Below, in pieces: positions 40,001 to 53,900 of a DNA stretch of 64,000 nucleotides; positions within the stretch are counted from its first letter, which is position 1, and each line of letters starts with the position of its first letter. Position numbers and translations under genes: made by a program. Location of the stretch: contig VXAZ01001836.1 of assembly GCA_013399875.1 (NCBI GenBank), forward strand, positions 1,798,001 to 1,862,000, read 5' to 3'. Below the pieces are notes generated by a model. That model did no database searches, was not told the DNA's origin, and saw only the letters and a list, made by a program, of their open reading frames with translations. The stretch comes from Gymnorhina tibicen (taxonomy: Eukaryota > Chordata > Aves > Passeriformes > Artamidae).

Positions 40001-41744
40001 CAGAAGAAATACCCCTGATCTCTGCTGAGGCATTATGATTCCTAACATCAACTACTTGTAACAGAGAGAAGAACTGAAAATACAGAATCACGAACTTCAC
40101 AATTAAATACATATATAAAAAAGCAGGAAGAAATTTGTTTGCATGCCCCCAGACAGAGTTTCAGCCTTTGCTTCTCTTTGTCTGTACATCTACCTATTAT
40201 ACTTTTACAGAGACATCCCAGAGATCTAAACATATGGCTAGCTAGTTGTTTACTTCAGGTGTTTGCAGCTATTTTCTTTTTAAAGATATTTTCCTACATC
40301 TTCCGTTGACAGATACAACACTTTCAGCAGCTTGTTCTTCAATCATTTGAATAAATGAAGCACTCCCTGCAGCAACTCAATTTCTTCCAAAATTAATTCC
40401 CTACTATGTTTTTTTCTCTCTGTCCTCCAGGTTCCTCCTTCAACATCTCTCTAGTTCTATCTTCCGCTCTCATTTTCAAATTAGGGTCAATTTGATGACC
40501 TTGATTTTCTATGGGGCAAAGAATTTAGTCCAACAAAAGAGGGTAACCCTCCCATAAAACTGATGCTGCAAGACATTCTTCCTTTTAGTCTGAGTCTGTA
40601 TTTATTGTACAAACTCCAGCTTCTAGGAACACAGGGGCAACAGGTATAGATTAATCTATGATAAACACAGCACGTGGTACACTGCCAAAGGATTTCTTCA
40701 CATTGTTCACATTTAATTTTACATTCAAGTAACTACTAAGAAAATTTTGACCTTTTCGTATTCAATTTTTGAGAAGCTATATGATAAAATAAGACCTTTC
40801 TTTTACCAAACAGTTGGATGGTGGGGTCGGTTACATTATGTACACTCTTGGCATGGGGTGGAGTGGGGTAGAATGGAACTTCACCTCTTTAAAAGCCACA
40901 CATGCCCACATGACCTTCAACATCCTGCCCATGCTGTAAATTGCATGGGAGACATTTCTTATGTACCTTGAAAGGTGAAGAGCTTCAGCAACCTTGTCAA
41001 GATTCTTATCTGTACTCAGAGGATGGAGCCTAAATTTAATCTTGCTTAGTTCTGCATTAATCAGAACTGACTACACACTGAAGGCAGTGAAACTGTAGTC
41101 AGCTGTAAAACCAGTGGGAGATCAAAATTTTCTGGTAAACAAGGTACTCACAACTCTCTCTTATTGTGTTTCTCAGATAATGGGTCACAAATGGAACAAC
41201 TGGGAAATTGCAGTAAAAATGTCACATGTTAATGGAACAATCTTAAGGAGGCCAAAATCTTCAGTCAGGTCTTACAGGTAACAATAGTGCACATTTTAAA
41301 GATGAGATGAAAGGAGGCCTATTACAAAAATATTTGCCTTCGAAATGGGCAGAGAGGCCACCTGAAAAGTTTGAGAAACTCCTAGCCATTTAATCCAATT
41401 TACTTGTTTTCCTTTTATTATTCACTATAGTTTTTTGTGTAAGCATCTTATATTCCAAAAGGTCACTATTCTTATCTGTCACGGATACTGCAAAAAAGTC
41501 TAGCTGAGATAAAACTACTGCACCTGTTTCTGGGAAGCAAACCTTCAAATGTTTTCTGATGGTAATATTAATTCTCCACAGTAGAGGTGATACTTAATCA
41601 CCCTAGAAACCATGTCAGTGCAATATATAGTTGCTAAGTGAAGTGTATAAATGTATAACTTTGGGACTCAAGTGATAGAGGAGCAACAAGAAAAGGTGCT
41701 CTGCTGGATTCATGCTTTTAAAAAATGAGGGGCTTGTTGGGGAA

Positions 41745-42048
41745 GGTGAAAAGAAGAGACAGGCTCTTTTCTGTGGTGCTGGTGGCAGAACCAGAGGCAA
41801 AGGGCATAAACTGAAACAATGTAGCTTCTATCTGAACATAAGGAGAAGCATTTATACTATAAATATGACCAAGAACTGACACAAGTTGATCAAGTGGGGT
41901 CCCCATCCTTGGAGATATTCCAAAGCCATCTGGAAATGGTGTGAGCAACCTGCTCTAGGTGATCCTGCTTGAGCAGCGGCCTGGAACGGAGGAATCTTCA
42001 GATAGTCCTTTTAACCTCAACTGATTTTTGAGTCTGTGGTTTTGTGAA
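41745..42048 (+). mobile_element. CR1 LINE 3' fragment
   Basis: The plus strand carries the CR1 3' tail in order: AGGCTCTTTTCTGTGGTG (about 41760), the ACTGAAACA...ATCTGAACATAAGGA segment (about 41810-41845), CCATCCTTGGAGATATTC (about 41903), GCAACCTGCTCTAGGTGATC and CTGCTTGAGCAG. It ends with TTTTAACCTCAACTGA and a degenerate TCTGTGGTTTTGTGA at 42033-42047. Compared with the CR1 pattern as I know it, the part around GGAACAGGTTGCC is shortened. The divergence and missing part indicate an old copy. The left boundary is approximate. Confidence 0.9.
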
Positions 42049-42850
42049 TGAGATATTACATTACAGTAGAACAAACAAAGCTAAAAATTACTATGTTTCA
42101 TAAAAGTAATGCAGAGTTGCACTGTTCATTAATAAAAGGCACCTAACTGCAACTGAATATTGCAACCCCAAAATGAAGAGTGTACAATAGAAGGGGCACT
42201 GGGCAATGTAATTTTTAAACAGAAGAGAGTTATGAGAGCAGATAATTTTATTTTGGTCATGGTGGGATCACACGTACTAACTTTAGCAAGCACAGTGTCC
42301 TTTCACTCCCATGAGACACAAAACTGCTTGCAGGGCTCCTCTGTACCCTTGTTTAATCTGTGACACTGCAATTGGAATTTGTCACTCTAGGAGCTACATC
42401 TGATGTTACAGCCTGAAGCGGAGCTCAACCAAAATAAACAATCTGCTCTGTTCTGCTTAGACTAATACGACAGTGATGTAAGCCCCAGCACAGTGGAAAA
42501 TGCATAAATGGGCTGCCACACAGCACACGCACGCATAAAAACAGCAACACAGCTCACAAGTTTCATTACTAATACACATTGTGTAAGAAGCCTTGCTTGG
42601 ACTTTGGTTTTGCTATGCAACAGTATTTTTTGTGTGTGTTAATGTGGAAAATATGCTTATTATTTCAAAAGACCCTAGGAACTTTGTGCTGGACAGGGAA
42701 AACATATTTTTCTTAAAAAAATAAAATAGTTGAGTCAAGAATTTGCTTCAACACAACTTGTGCACAGTTACTAGGGTGGGACAGCTGAACAGGATTATTT
42801 TATCATAAATATCCCACAGTGACTCAACTGTGCAATATTTGTCCCAACAT

Positions 42851-42878
42851 CTTGTGTTTGAGTACTTGTGTTTGAGTA
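42851..42878. repeat. Tandem duplication, 14 bp x 2
   Basis: CTTGTGTTTGAGTA occurs twice in a row without a mismatch (42851-42864 and 42865-42878). This is consistent with a recent slippage or small duplication. A short CT run (TCTCTCTCTCTCTCT-like) lies just after, near 42900-42914. Confidence 0.85.
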
Positions 42879-43410
42879 TTTTCCCTTCCTCCTCTGTATT
42901 TCTCTCTCTCTCTGGTATTTGATTTAGGGTCTCTGGAGCTTTGCCAATGCTAGGCTGTTCGTTCCAGTTGCACATACAGGCTCATTTATGCAAACAGTCA
43001 CGTTGAAACCCTAATCTGGTTATTCCTTCTACTCAGGATCACTCGATCAGAAGGAGGATGGGGAAGAAAATGCTGTACATAATTCTGTTAAATTCATCAG
43101 CCAGAATGGCTGACCTTAAATTTAGAGCCTTACATGCAGTCATTTTTCCTTTTCTCTGTCCCCAAGCTAAGAGAGCCCTGCAAAGGCAACTGACTGAGCA
43201 GGTCACATTTTTCTATAAAGTTACAAGAGGTTATCTTGTTCCAATCATTTTATTTCAGGGAAAAAAGAGGATGCAGTGAAAAGGAGAGCAACAAGGTCAC
43301 TTCAATAACATCACAGAATATTTTGTAACTGCCTTGCTATTTATATATTTTCATTTTCAAAGATGAATTTTTACGTAGATCATTTTTATATAAAAAGGCA
43401 AGAAAAACCA

Positions 43411-43425
43411 GCAACAACAACAACA
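43411..43425. repeat. (CAA)n microsatellite, about five units
   Basis: GCAACAACAACAACAAAG, about five CAA units in intron DNA. Similar short CAA or TTG runs occur near 32344 and 46615-46630. Confidence 0.75.
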
Positions 43426-43683
43426 AAGATAATTATGTGAATGACGTAGCTCATGAAATTTAAGGGCCTAAGAGCAAAACCCTTCTCTCTCCACATCAGG
43501 CACAATTTATATGGCCCCAGTGCAAGCTTTCCCGTATTGTCCTGCCAGTGACCTCAGCCCTCATCTGTAAAATCATTTTCTCAAAAGGCATGAGGTTATC
43601 TGTTCTGGGTGAGAGCTCAGCTCCTGTGTTCCTTCTCATCAGGGACCTCTACATGAGCCCGGCTAAAGTGTAACAGCTACAAT

Positions 43684-44165
43684 TTAAAACGAATGCTACG
43701 GAAGACGCTTAAAAAAGCAGCGGCCACCCATTCACAGTCTGCAGAGACAGAGCCGGCCTTTCCCAGACATCCTGCCCTGCTCCCTGGCCCTGCTTTGCTG
43801 GCAGCCCAAAGCGGGAGCTGCTTGTCCCCCCTGTGGCTGCAGAGCTGGGCGCTGGCCAGGCAGGGCTCAGCCCGCACCTGGCGCTTTGGGCTGGGCCGGG
43901 CACCACAGCGCTGCAGTAGCAGCGAGCATAAAAACCCTCTGGATTTTTTCGAATTCTTACTTTGCACAGCTTCTTCCACTACATCCTACTACTAAAGGCA
44001 CCGTGCTTTGCGTGCACTCGTTTGTATTCGCAAGCTGTATCTCGGCCTGGATGTGGGTATTTCCCAAAGCCTCCCTTCCCCCATCGGCAGGCTCCAGACA
44101 GCAGAGTACTCAAATCTGCCCCTAGATGGGGATACTGTCCGCAAATCGCTGCGCTGGGATTACAA
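43684..44165. other. GC- and CpG-richer intronic patch
   Basis: Within AT-rich surroundings this stretch is clearly richer in G+C and has about 22 CpG by hand count. Examples are near 43688-43706, AGCGGCC at 43720, GGCGCTGG at 43850, GCCGGGC at 43894-43900 and GTCCGCAAATCGCTGCGCTG at 44138-44157. The part 43740-43920 is densest in G+C, with CTGGCC- and GCTGGGC-like words. Overlapping frames of 79-125 codons occur on both strands, as expected when GC is high and stops are few; none shows a known domain. It could be a small orphan CpG island, an enhancer, or an unrecognised insertion. Confidence 0.5.
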
Positions 44166-46684
44166 ATTCAATTCTCCCAGCACAAGAAACTAAAATTAAA
44201 TACTGACTATTTATTAATCTCTGGCCCATTTATGAACCCCCTCATCCTTCTTACATACTTCTCTGGCCTGGGCTGGCACACGCCAGGGATCACATTAAAG
44301 CCTTTAACTCTCTCTCATCCCTTTTCTACACTGCAATAAGAGCTATTTTCAAATCACATAAAACTAGACAGAAAAAGGAAGAACTAACGGCTGCTCAGAG
44401 AAAACTCTGAATGCTTCCTAGATTAGCAGCAGTCAGCAAGTGATGTAGGGACAATTTTGTCATGAGAACTGACATATTTCAACAAGATATAATAATGTTG
44501 AAAACACCAAGGGGATGCGTGCGTTAATTTTTCTGTTTAACTCATATGGCAAGTAGTATCTTTCACATTTATTGCCAAGAGAGTTATCTTCTTCATATTA
44601 ATTTCTATTTTCAGCTTGACACTTTTTTCAGCTGGTCACAACTAACTAGTACTATATTGAAAAGTCAAAGAAAATCCCTAGAGAACATGTTGGTACCCAA
44701 ATAAAATAATTTCATTATTTTTTCCATGCTTTTTTCAAGCTATCAAGAGTGATTTCACACAGCAGAATGAACAATGGTGATATAAACAGGTCAAACAATT
44801 TAGTTTGCGTACTTATGGGTCCCTTTCCACTTCATTGCATCAGAACCTGTTCTGTGCTGACCTGCACCTCTTAAAGTCATTTCCACTTACACTTGGAGTG
44901 CAACTCACTGTCATATAAATTGGAGATATTTTATATGCACTATGTGCAAGTATAAATGGACAAAGGCATGAAGCAAAGAATTCATTCCTCTATGATTACT
45001 AGTCTCTGCCAAAGTGATTATTATGGTATTTTTTTCCTACTCTAACTTAAGAGGTAGATTCTGCAGTTTGTTTCCTAGAATTTCTTCTAGAAAGTCTGTA
45101 TGTTCAACTTTATGTAAAATGAATTTATAGAAGAGTTGTTGGTACTTCTACATGAAAAAATGAAATGATTCTATGATAAGTTTAAAAAAAAAAAAAGGAA
45201 AGGAAAAATGAAAAGGAATAAAGAGCATGCATAGTGAAACAAAGCAGACAATCAAATAGAAGTAGACAGAATAATTATAGATGTCTGAATAACACTCCAG
45301 ATGGCATTTTGGGCATCACAGTTAATAAGCAGGCTGTTTCAGGGGACCAGCATGTTAGCACATTATTGCAACAACTGGAAACCAGCAGCTGAAGCATGTC
45401 TGCCTGATTATCCAGGGAGCAGGCTACATGCAGTAGCTAAACCCAAAAAAATACGGTGCCTGAATGCTTATTGGTATGACAGGTTCAGGAATCCATTTCT
45501 CTTAACAGTAACGTGCTTAAAAGAAATTACCACAGACATAACTACCACTCACTTAATGAAGAAGAGGTTTCAGGCTGGTTAATCTGGTCTAAGTTCGAGC
45601 GTTTAGAATAGATATCTTTTTGGCATTAATTACCCAACTCTGTATATTTAAATTAAAATTTTTATACTTCCGCTCAGATGAAAATCAAGCTGGTCCCTAT
45701 GCTCTTCTTCCTCTGTGCAAATTAATTTTAGTAAAAGCAAAAATTACAGCTGAAAGGGAGTTGACACTATGATTTCATTTTATTCCTTTTTTCACCATTG
45801 GAATCTGAAAACGACTTCTTCAGTTGCAACTGTTGGGGTTGAATGTTAAATTGCATGCCAAAATAAGCTTGATATCTTGTCAGTTATCTTCTGAAAGGAA
45901 ATACATCATCTTCAGTACAGCAAAGAGTCCCATTGCTGATATGTAACCCTCAGGAAATGTATTTTAGGGATGGAAGGTCTGATATTTCCATCAAGTAGAA
46001 AGACTCTTAGCAACACCCGTACTATAGTAAGTCCTAAATCTATTCTAAAATGGCAGTTCTGTGAATTCATAGTATATGATATTCTCCCAAATGTCAGAAA
46101 TAATGTGCCTTTTTATTTTCAATTTCAAATTAAGGTTACACCATAGAACTCTTACTGATCCAAAATCAGAGACCCACTCCACGGTTTTAGCTCTGGATTC
46201 AGAACCTACAGCATGTAGTAATCTTCATTCTTTTTACCTGATTCCTGTGTTTAGGTTTCCCCATTAATGACTCCTCAGGTCTCTTTGTACTTGAAGAGAC
46301 CTACACATAAAAATCCTAAGCAAAAACCCAAAGTAAACAAACAAACCAACCAGTAATCCCTTAACAGTAATCCCTGAAATATTAGCAAAATAAATACAGG
46401 CATTTTTAGTAATTTCTGTAGCTCATGGTATGGTTTTAACTGCTTGCATTAAAAAAATACAGATCTTGACTGCTCCTGGGTTTGCAAAAAATCCCCTTAT
46501 AAGTACTGTAGAACACATTTATCAATTAAAACATTTGCAGAGCCCTCCTACCTCCCCAAGGATGTTAGATGTTTGTTCTGAAAACAGAAAATAAACATGT
46601 TGTGATGGGTTTTTGTTGTTGTTGTTTTTGTGGGGGTTTTTTTGCCTGGGATCATTATTGTGTCACCATTTCATAAAGCACATA

Positions 46685-46865
46685 CTTATGTACATCCTGG
46701 GTGCAAAACCTGGCACTGTCTTTGTTAAACTTCATACAATTGGTGATTGACCAGCCCTGTCATTGTCCAGGTCCTTCTTCAGGGCCTCTCTGCTTTCAAG
46801 GCAGTCAACAGCTCCTCTGAATTTAGTATCACTGGAAAATTTAGTACCCCTTTGAGTAGCTTGTC
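46685..46865 (-). mobile_element. CR1 LINE coding fragment
   Basis: Read on the minus strand, this resembles the CR1 reverse-transcriptase part that follows the catalytic FADD motif. The plus strand has CATCCTGGGTGCA...TTGTTAAACTTCATACA (complement of a KFNK...VLH-like stretch), then a GTCCAGGTCCTTCTTCAGGG-like segment and CAGCTCCTCTGAATTTAGTATCA. Small insertions and stops break any frame. Both ends are uncertain, since the similarity fades near 46865. The piece corresponds to a section deleted from the copy at 7167-8078. Confidence 0.72.
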
Positions 46866-47899
46866 TACATTTCCACTAAAAGAAAGTAACTACAAAAAAT
46901 CTAGAAAGACTGTCATGAAAAAAGCACAGGTAGGGGCTTTGCTTGGTAATTCATACTGGATAAGATGTGCATCCTGATTTGACAGGGTTCTGTGGATGGC
47001 AAGATCTTTTTTCTTCACACTCCAAAATTTTTACTGGCAGAGGAAAACAAACAAAAAAATCCAAATCAAAGCAAAATGTAACCTGAAAAGCTAAGAAATT
47101 AAACACAAGTCAGAAAACAGAAAAAGGTATTTGTTCACAAAATGTAAGTTTACATTACACACACTTTAAGCTTAATAATTAAGATGTAAATTCCACAAGG
47201 AAAATCAGAGTACTGAGTATTATTTATGCCCAGCTTGATTAAGTAAACTTTGTGGAAGAGTTTTTATATTTCTTGGACTAACTCTGAAACATTGCATGCC
47301 AGATAAGCCACAAGGGAAAGAAAAGGCATAAAAAGAGCTTGAAAATTTGAAGGCTGCCAAGTTCTCTGTTGTCAGTTCAAGAGTTCCCATCTACCCTGTC
47401 CACAGAAATCTCCTTGAGCAAGATCTAGACTATGGAAGTAAATTATGAAAATGCTAAAGAAATGTAAGTGTAGCAGAAGTTTAGCTTGCCAGCATCAGAG
47501 CCATGTCACACACGTGCTCTGGAGGAGATGTGAATAAGAAATGGCCCACCTCTGCCAGACAGGATTTTAATGGAGTTTGGATCCTAATATGCTTTGGCAT
47601 TTCTCTGACCTCCTTTATATTATGAGAACCTTGTTCCTCTTCTCTCTTTGTCTTATGTATCTCCCTTTACATGCTGTTAAAACATTTGACAAAACTTCCA
47701 GAGACTTCTGCCATTCTATTATTAATCTCACTATCAGTAATATAGTGAGTTAAAATAATTTCCCTTAAACATCACAAGACCTACACAAAACTATTCTCAA
47801 AGCCCAAGAACCTAAAAAACTACTCTCAAAATTATGATTCAAACCTTGTGCAGATTATTCTTCTGCTTTTTCTTTCTTCTGATATTTGTCCTAAATGTC

Positions 47900-47917
47900 T
47901 TTTTTTTTTTTTTTTTT
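47900..47917. repeat. T18 homopolymer
   Basis: Eighteen consecutive T on the plus strand (A18 on the transcript strand), the longest homopolymer I noticed. No retrocopy body or flanking target duplication was recognised next to it. Confidence 0.85.
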
Positions 47918-50900
47918 GAGTCAACAATATAATTTCTCAGACCATTAACAACATATAACAAAGAGGAGAAAGCAGGAGAAAGGTTGTCCTCATAAAGGGT
48001 ATTTTCACTTGGCCTGCATCAGCAGAAAATTGCCACAATCCTGAAATGGTACATGAAGCCATATCATGGACTCTGCTTAGGCACAGCAATATGCTACCTG
48101 TAGGCCATCCTCAGTGGAAGTCTGAGATTTAATCCGGAAATATTTATTTGAATGGATCAGTGATCCTCAACATTAAGACCACTTAGGAACCACTAGAAAA
48201 GATGGCTTCTGAGCTCCAGAGTTTTTCATGATTTTTCAGTATGAATCCCTTGCACTAAAATAAATCAAAGTGTTTACAAAAGAAGGAAGATACTTATGAA
48301 GGTTCTATGAATTGTCATCTCATAAAAACGCCACTGTTTTACTAGACATTCTTAAATAAAGGTGACTACTATTCATTATCTGAATTATAGCCATACCAGA
48401 AGACAGAGGGAAGACTGATACCTCATCATGCTGGGCACAATATAAAACAGAGAATGAAAGACAATTCCCAACATAAGATAGATAAGAATCCAAATAAAAA
48501 AAAAGAGGTAAAAAGGCATTGGGAAATAAAATGACTTGTCTGGAACAAAAGGCACCTTTTTTACCAGATGAACAACAGAGACAGCACATAGGTGGCCAGA
48601 ATCAGGATGAGTGTCTGATACCTGTGGTTCACAGTGTCACAGTGGGAACAGAATGAGTGTCTTTCACAAACAATCTAAATCAAGACATTTATCTCAAACA
48701 GAGAAAAATAACCAGAGCCTACAATTACTATGATTGCCATGGTCACAGGCTCAGGGAATGGAATGTCCTTCTTACATTCTCAGGAAAATTCAAACTGTGA
48801 AAAATTTACTCATTGCTTGGAAAGACAGGCAAAAAGAAAAGCGATTAGGCAGCCACCCTAATCTGTGGAGAGATCTGTATCAGTACCATACCGTGATGGT
48901 GGATGGAGAAAGATGTTCCTACAGAAGCTCCCATTGAATGGTTGCTGGGACCAGCAATAGGAGACCAGCATATCACAAACCAGAGAAAAAATGAATTCAG
49001 GGATATACTTTGAATAAGAGTCTTTTGCTGAGGAAAGTAGCATTTACTAAACAGACAAAAAGATTAATCATCTGTTAAAGTAAAGAAAAAAAAAGAAATA
49101 AGATGATAGCTTAGGTTACTAATGAAAATAGTTTATTAATCTTTTCCCTTGTGAGGCACAGTAAAACCCCACAGTTCAGTATGATTAGAGGCCTTTTTTG
49201 TTTGTGTTCCACACTGAAAACCTTGATTTTGAATAGGTGGGAAGTTGCTCAGGATAAAAGAGCCTGTCAGAATGCAGGTGAAAACTTTACAAGTTTGCAA
49301 TTGTTCTACATCTCTCTTTGGGCTCACAGTCCCTCATTTTCAATATATTAGTATCATTGTGTCATCAGGATTTTTGTTAACATAATGCTGTAGAAAAGTG
49401 AGCCTGTAAAATGAAACTGCTAAATCCCAGCTTTATTCTCCAATGACTGCCCATCAAAAATGTTCAGATTACTTGTCAAAGAGAAAATGTTTTCAAATTT
49501 CTAGTTCTTCAAGCCATGTGGGAATCCAAAAATCCCAGCACTGCTGCCTTTTATAATCACACCAGTAAGAAAAAATAAGCAACCAGAATGTAGCTGACAA
49601 TCACAATAAATATTCCAGTGGAGTGCAATAACTTGCACCTTTATAGCAATTATGTGTTTCCCAGATAGAAAAAAAATCCTACGCTTCTCAATAAAGTAAG
49701 TAAATAGAAATATGTTACATAGTTACTAGTTATGTAAAGTTGTCTTTTTGTCAAAATATTACAAGAACTCAAGAATTTGTAACACGTGTTTTCGTGAAAG
49801 GATGTCCCTGCACATAGGCAGAAGCTTCAGGTTTGGAAGAAGCACGTTGAGGTTCTTCTGTCAGAGATACGCTGCACATACACAGAGAGGTCTTTTCTAT
49901 GTAGACAACTAACTAGAACAGAGACTGAGGAACAACAACCTCACAGTAAAAATCCTTATACAGTTACCATGTTTGAAGTCACTGTACTAGGCAGATATTC
50001 TGCTCTAGAATAATAAGTTCCTACTTAGAAATACAGCAAGACATGCAGACTGCAACAGTTATTATAAGAACAGTTTTTCCATTTAAATCCCTTCTTGCAA
50101 TTAAGTCTGTAACATCACTTATCCATGTTTTACTGATAAAGAGCTGAATAAATGATATTTCTCTACCTCAACAAGGAGGGTAATCAAAGAAAGAAAAATC
50201 CCATTTGTTAGTATTTTTTAACTCCCTTAGTAATGAACCCAAAATAAATGATTCTGAATAAGAAAGTCAATAGTGAAGTAAAGGATATCAGAAGTATAAC
50301 TTATGCTGCTTAGAATCAGTGGAAACGTAAAGAATAAAAATCTCAGCTTTTCACTCCCCAAAAATAAATCACTGTTTTGAACTGCATAAAATACATTATA
50401 CTTCATTATATCACTGCACTATTTCAGGATCTAGGGACTGTAAACTTCTGGGAGGGTGGGCAATATATAAATATTTGTCAATGGAATTTGCTGTTGTGCA
50501 GGGGTGATACTTATGAAACCTAAAAGAATGTCATTGTGACTTGTTTTATTAAAACTGTATTCATACCTACTCTTTATGACAAAGATTTCTTTTTATTTAT
50601 ATAAGCATCCTTTCTCAGAGGGCATTTTACTGAATATGACTTTCTGCTCAGAGATAGAAACTTCCAGGATTCTGATATCCATAAAGGTAACAAACAGCCT
50701 GGTAGCACTGTCAGATGCATCAGAAATCTGACAGGAAGAGCGAAGGGAAAAGGAAGGATTGATTCTAACCAGTTCAGACTTTGAAATTTTCTAATGCAGA
50801 TTATTTTACAATGTTATATTTTTACTAAAGCCATACAAAATAGACAAAATACTTTTGCCAACATTTGTCATTCCTCTTCTATGTATTTCCTCTTTCATGC

Positions 50901-53900
50901 CTCAACTCCGCTTCACTGGTTCCTCTGAATTTGACTCTTTATACATAGCATTAAATTACAGTTTTACAGGTATTTATGGCTGCAGTTCAGGTAACCAAGA
51001 ATACTGCCAGTTTTCAAAAGCAGATTAACCTGCATTTTTCTATTTTTCTGCTTCTTTTTTGAGGGGATAATTTATGTTTGTTTGTTTTTGAAGTAAAAGC
51101 TTTCAAATTACTTCCTCTGGAATATTAATATTCTGGATGGTAATAAAGATAATTTTCTAACACTTGTTCATTTCCAGATGAAATTATAGAAAATTAAAAG
51201 GAAAACTGATAACTGGATTACTAACATTACTCAGGTAGTTACAGGAAGCCTCTTTTTTTTTTTTCCCAGAAAAGAAAAAACAGAACAGAGTCCTGTGCAC
51301 TGAGGGGAATTTCTCTGATCTCCAGTGCATATCTGCTCTAGAGTTGAAGCAGTCTGAATGCTTTGAGGGACAGCCCTTAAGTGTGTGTTAACTTAAAAAA
51401 CATTGTAGGGTATAAAAAGTCACTTAAGGACATGCAATAAACTGCCCTCCATCATGACAGGCTGTAGACAAGTATCCTTCTATGCACCCCATAAAAATTC
51501 AGACAGCACTGTTTTTGCATGCATGATAAAGACATCCAGTAAAGTGCTGAAAATACGCTGGAGAACAAGGACTACCCTAATCTTCAAGTTAAATACATTA
51601 TATGTTTTACTGGACAGAATTTGGGAGCAGAACTGTATAAGCAGCTGAAACTTCGTCTATATACAAGGCAATACAGAGTTTACTTATAGGAAGAACTCAG
51701 CTCGCTTCATCCCTCCTAGATACATGCTGGAAAACTAATGACCTGGGATAAGACCACAGTCACCATGCAAACAATTAAATTGTACTTATTACTGTTGCTT
51801 TTTTTCAACTTCTCAGCTTTCAAAAAGTGAAGTACTTTGAACATAGTCTAACAATTCCATTGACATTTTTAATCAAACACGCCTGCAATTTTTTCTCTCT
51901 TAATCGATATTTCCAATCCACAGGTGCAAAATATGATTAAATAAGAACGTAAGTAAGGCATATAGAACAGTACCTGTTGAGGAACAGTGTTATCCTCTTC
52001 ACTACATTCATATTCTGTATAATGATTTTGTCACCGTTGTTTTCTAAAAGATACTGTATATGTCATATCAAGAACATGGAGATAATACTTGAGTCTGTTT
52101 AAATGAAACAAGAACTGGCATAAGGTTAACTTTACTGTTGTTATAGCATAAAGTTGTAAAGACAAGCCAGTGACTTTAAACTGTTCACAATATTTATTAT
52201 CTGAATGCTGCTGCAAAATGCATTTTTATAGCCTCAGCACTTGGTAGGCATTAAATAGCTGTCAGAAGAGATTTCAAGAGTAACCTTGTTAAGTTTTAAC
52301 ACAGATTTCACAGCACAGCCAGCCTCACCAAAATTGCCTAGCTCAGGTATAAGCAGCTACACACAGTCTTACATAAGTTAGTGTGTCCTTCCCTGTCTTT
52401 ACAGGACAGCAAAACTGTCTGCCACCCCACTTCTCCTGAGGAGACACATATCACCGGAGCCTTTGTGTTTCAGCACACTGAACTCCCCTCTCTATGCACA
52501 TGAAGAAGTGAAGGAGGTCACTGGGGAACTACCAGACCTTGAGTGGTTTAGTTACCGCCCTGGATATAAATTGTGCAGATCCTCACTCCAAGAAAATGAG
52601 AAATTATCCATCTGGCTGTTCAACACTCCAGGTCATACCAGCTAAAAGCATTTTGAACATGGGCACACTATACCTGGCAAAAAGCCTAGTCCAATTCTTC
52701 ACTTGAGGCATAACTGACACTAAAAAAGAGATATACTGTATGTATACTTCAGTACTTTTGTAACATAAATAGTAGATATGTGCAAACCAGGGGAAAAAAA
52801 AAGAAAATAAAAGCAAGATAGAGAGAGTGAGAGCATGTGCATTTTCTTCCCCTCTATCTATACTGTTATATGTAACAGGCATGAAGGAAAATAAAAATGA
52901 GTGAATTATGAAAATTCCATGTCTAGAGCTAACTGGTTTGCAGACATTCATACTCTTTGGTCTTCATCATGCTTTGAGTTTGTAAACGTATGGATAAGGC
53001 AATCCTGCAGCATCTGCAATTGATTCTCATAATTACATTGATAAATTGAGAACTTAAATGAAAAACATTTCCTCTAATACCAATACAATACGTTATTGTA
53101 AAATACTTCATCTAGCTTCTTTGATAACTGTATATAGCTTAGGTTTAATTTTGAGACCCTAAACACATTGCCCAACAGAATGCTAGGAGAGGAGGACTAC
53201 TTATGAGCAATACTTTGGAAATCTTTCCTATTAAGGAAAGAATAAGTAAGTTAGAGAGAAGGAGATTGCAGTTGCTAGCACTGGAAATATTTTCAATGTG
53301 TCACTGATTTAGAAAGTAAAATAGAAAGGTGCTGAAAGATGTTTTCTCTAATGAGGAAGAATGAGAGAAAGGACTAGATCTTAATTAGTGTTGAATAGTC
53401 CCTTAAATAGAGCAAAATATTTGGAATTTAGAATACTACCAAATTTTCAATTTCTGTGTGTCATAGAATACAGAAAGAAAACCCCAGCAAAACTCAAGTT
53501 CTGTCTTGTGAGAAAAGCAGGTCTGGGTAGGTAGAAATTTGGGCAGGCCAGCTGCAGCGCTCAAGACCTGGGACCCAAGCAGATAGTGCTCAGTGGGATT
53601 GTTTATTTTTTTACAATTAATTGAAAAAATAAACCTACCTATGTGTAATGCTTCCTTTTTCAAAGTACTGGATTTCCCTACTACAGCTTCCTTAGTGGAA
53701 CTTTTGACATTTTCAATTTTAACTCCAGTTTTGGGCAAGTCTCCCAGGCTGACTGATTCAGGCACAGGGTGTTAGAGTGGAAACTCTGTTGGCAAAACTG
53801 GTGAGTAGATACTGGGTGGACAATTTGGAAAGCAAAAATCTACATTACTTTTGATCCGTGTCACATATGAGAAAAAGAAAATTTCCAGGTGAGCTAGGGA

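Larger units (their letters stand above)
27601..41744. other. Intronic DNA, nothing recognised apart from listed repeats
   Basis: AT-rich intron upstream of the exon. Small tandem repeats (27791, 28633) and the hairpin at 36994-37030 are the only structures that stood out. Frames such as those at 33050-33364 (minus) and 36863-37168 (plus) look like chance. Confidence 0.6.

Noticed and set aside
43677..44339. Overlapping frames of 61-125 codons on both strands in the GC-rich patch
   Set aside because: High GC lowers stop density. The frames overlap on both strands and show no domain, so they are probably chance.
41745..46865. Opposite-facing CR1 fragments about 4.6 kb apart as a possible inversion pair
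   Set aside because: The two pieces come from different parts of CR1 and share little sequence, so they offer no good substrate for recombination.
47900..47917. T18 as a possible poly-A tail of a minus-strand processed retrocopy
   Set aside because: No recognisable mRNA-like body or target-site duplication beside it. Birds also have few processed retrocopies because CR1 seldom moves other mRNAs.
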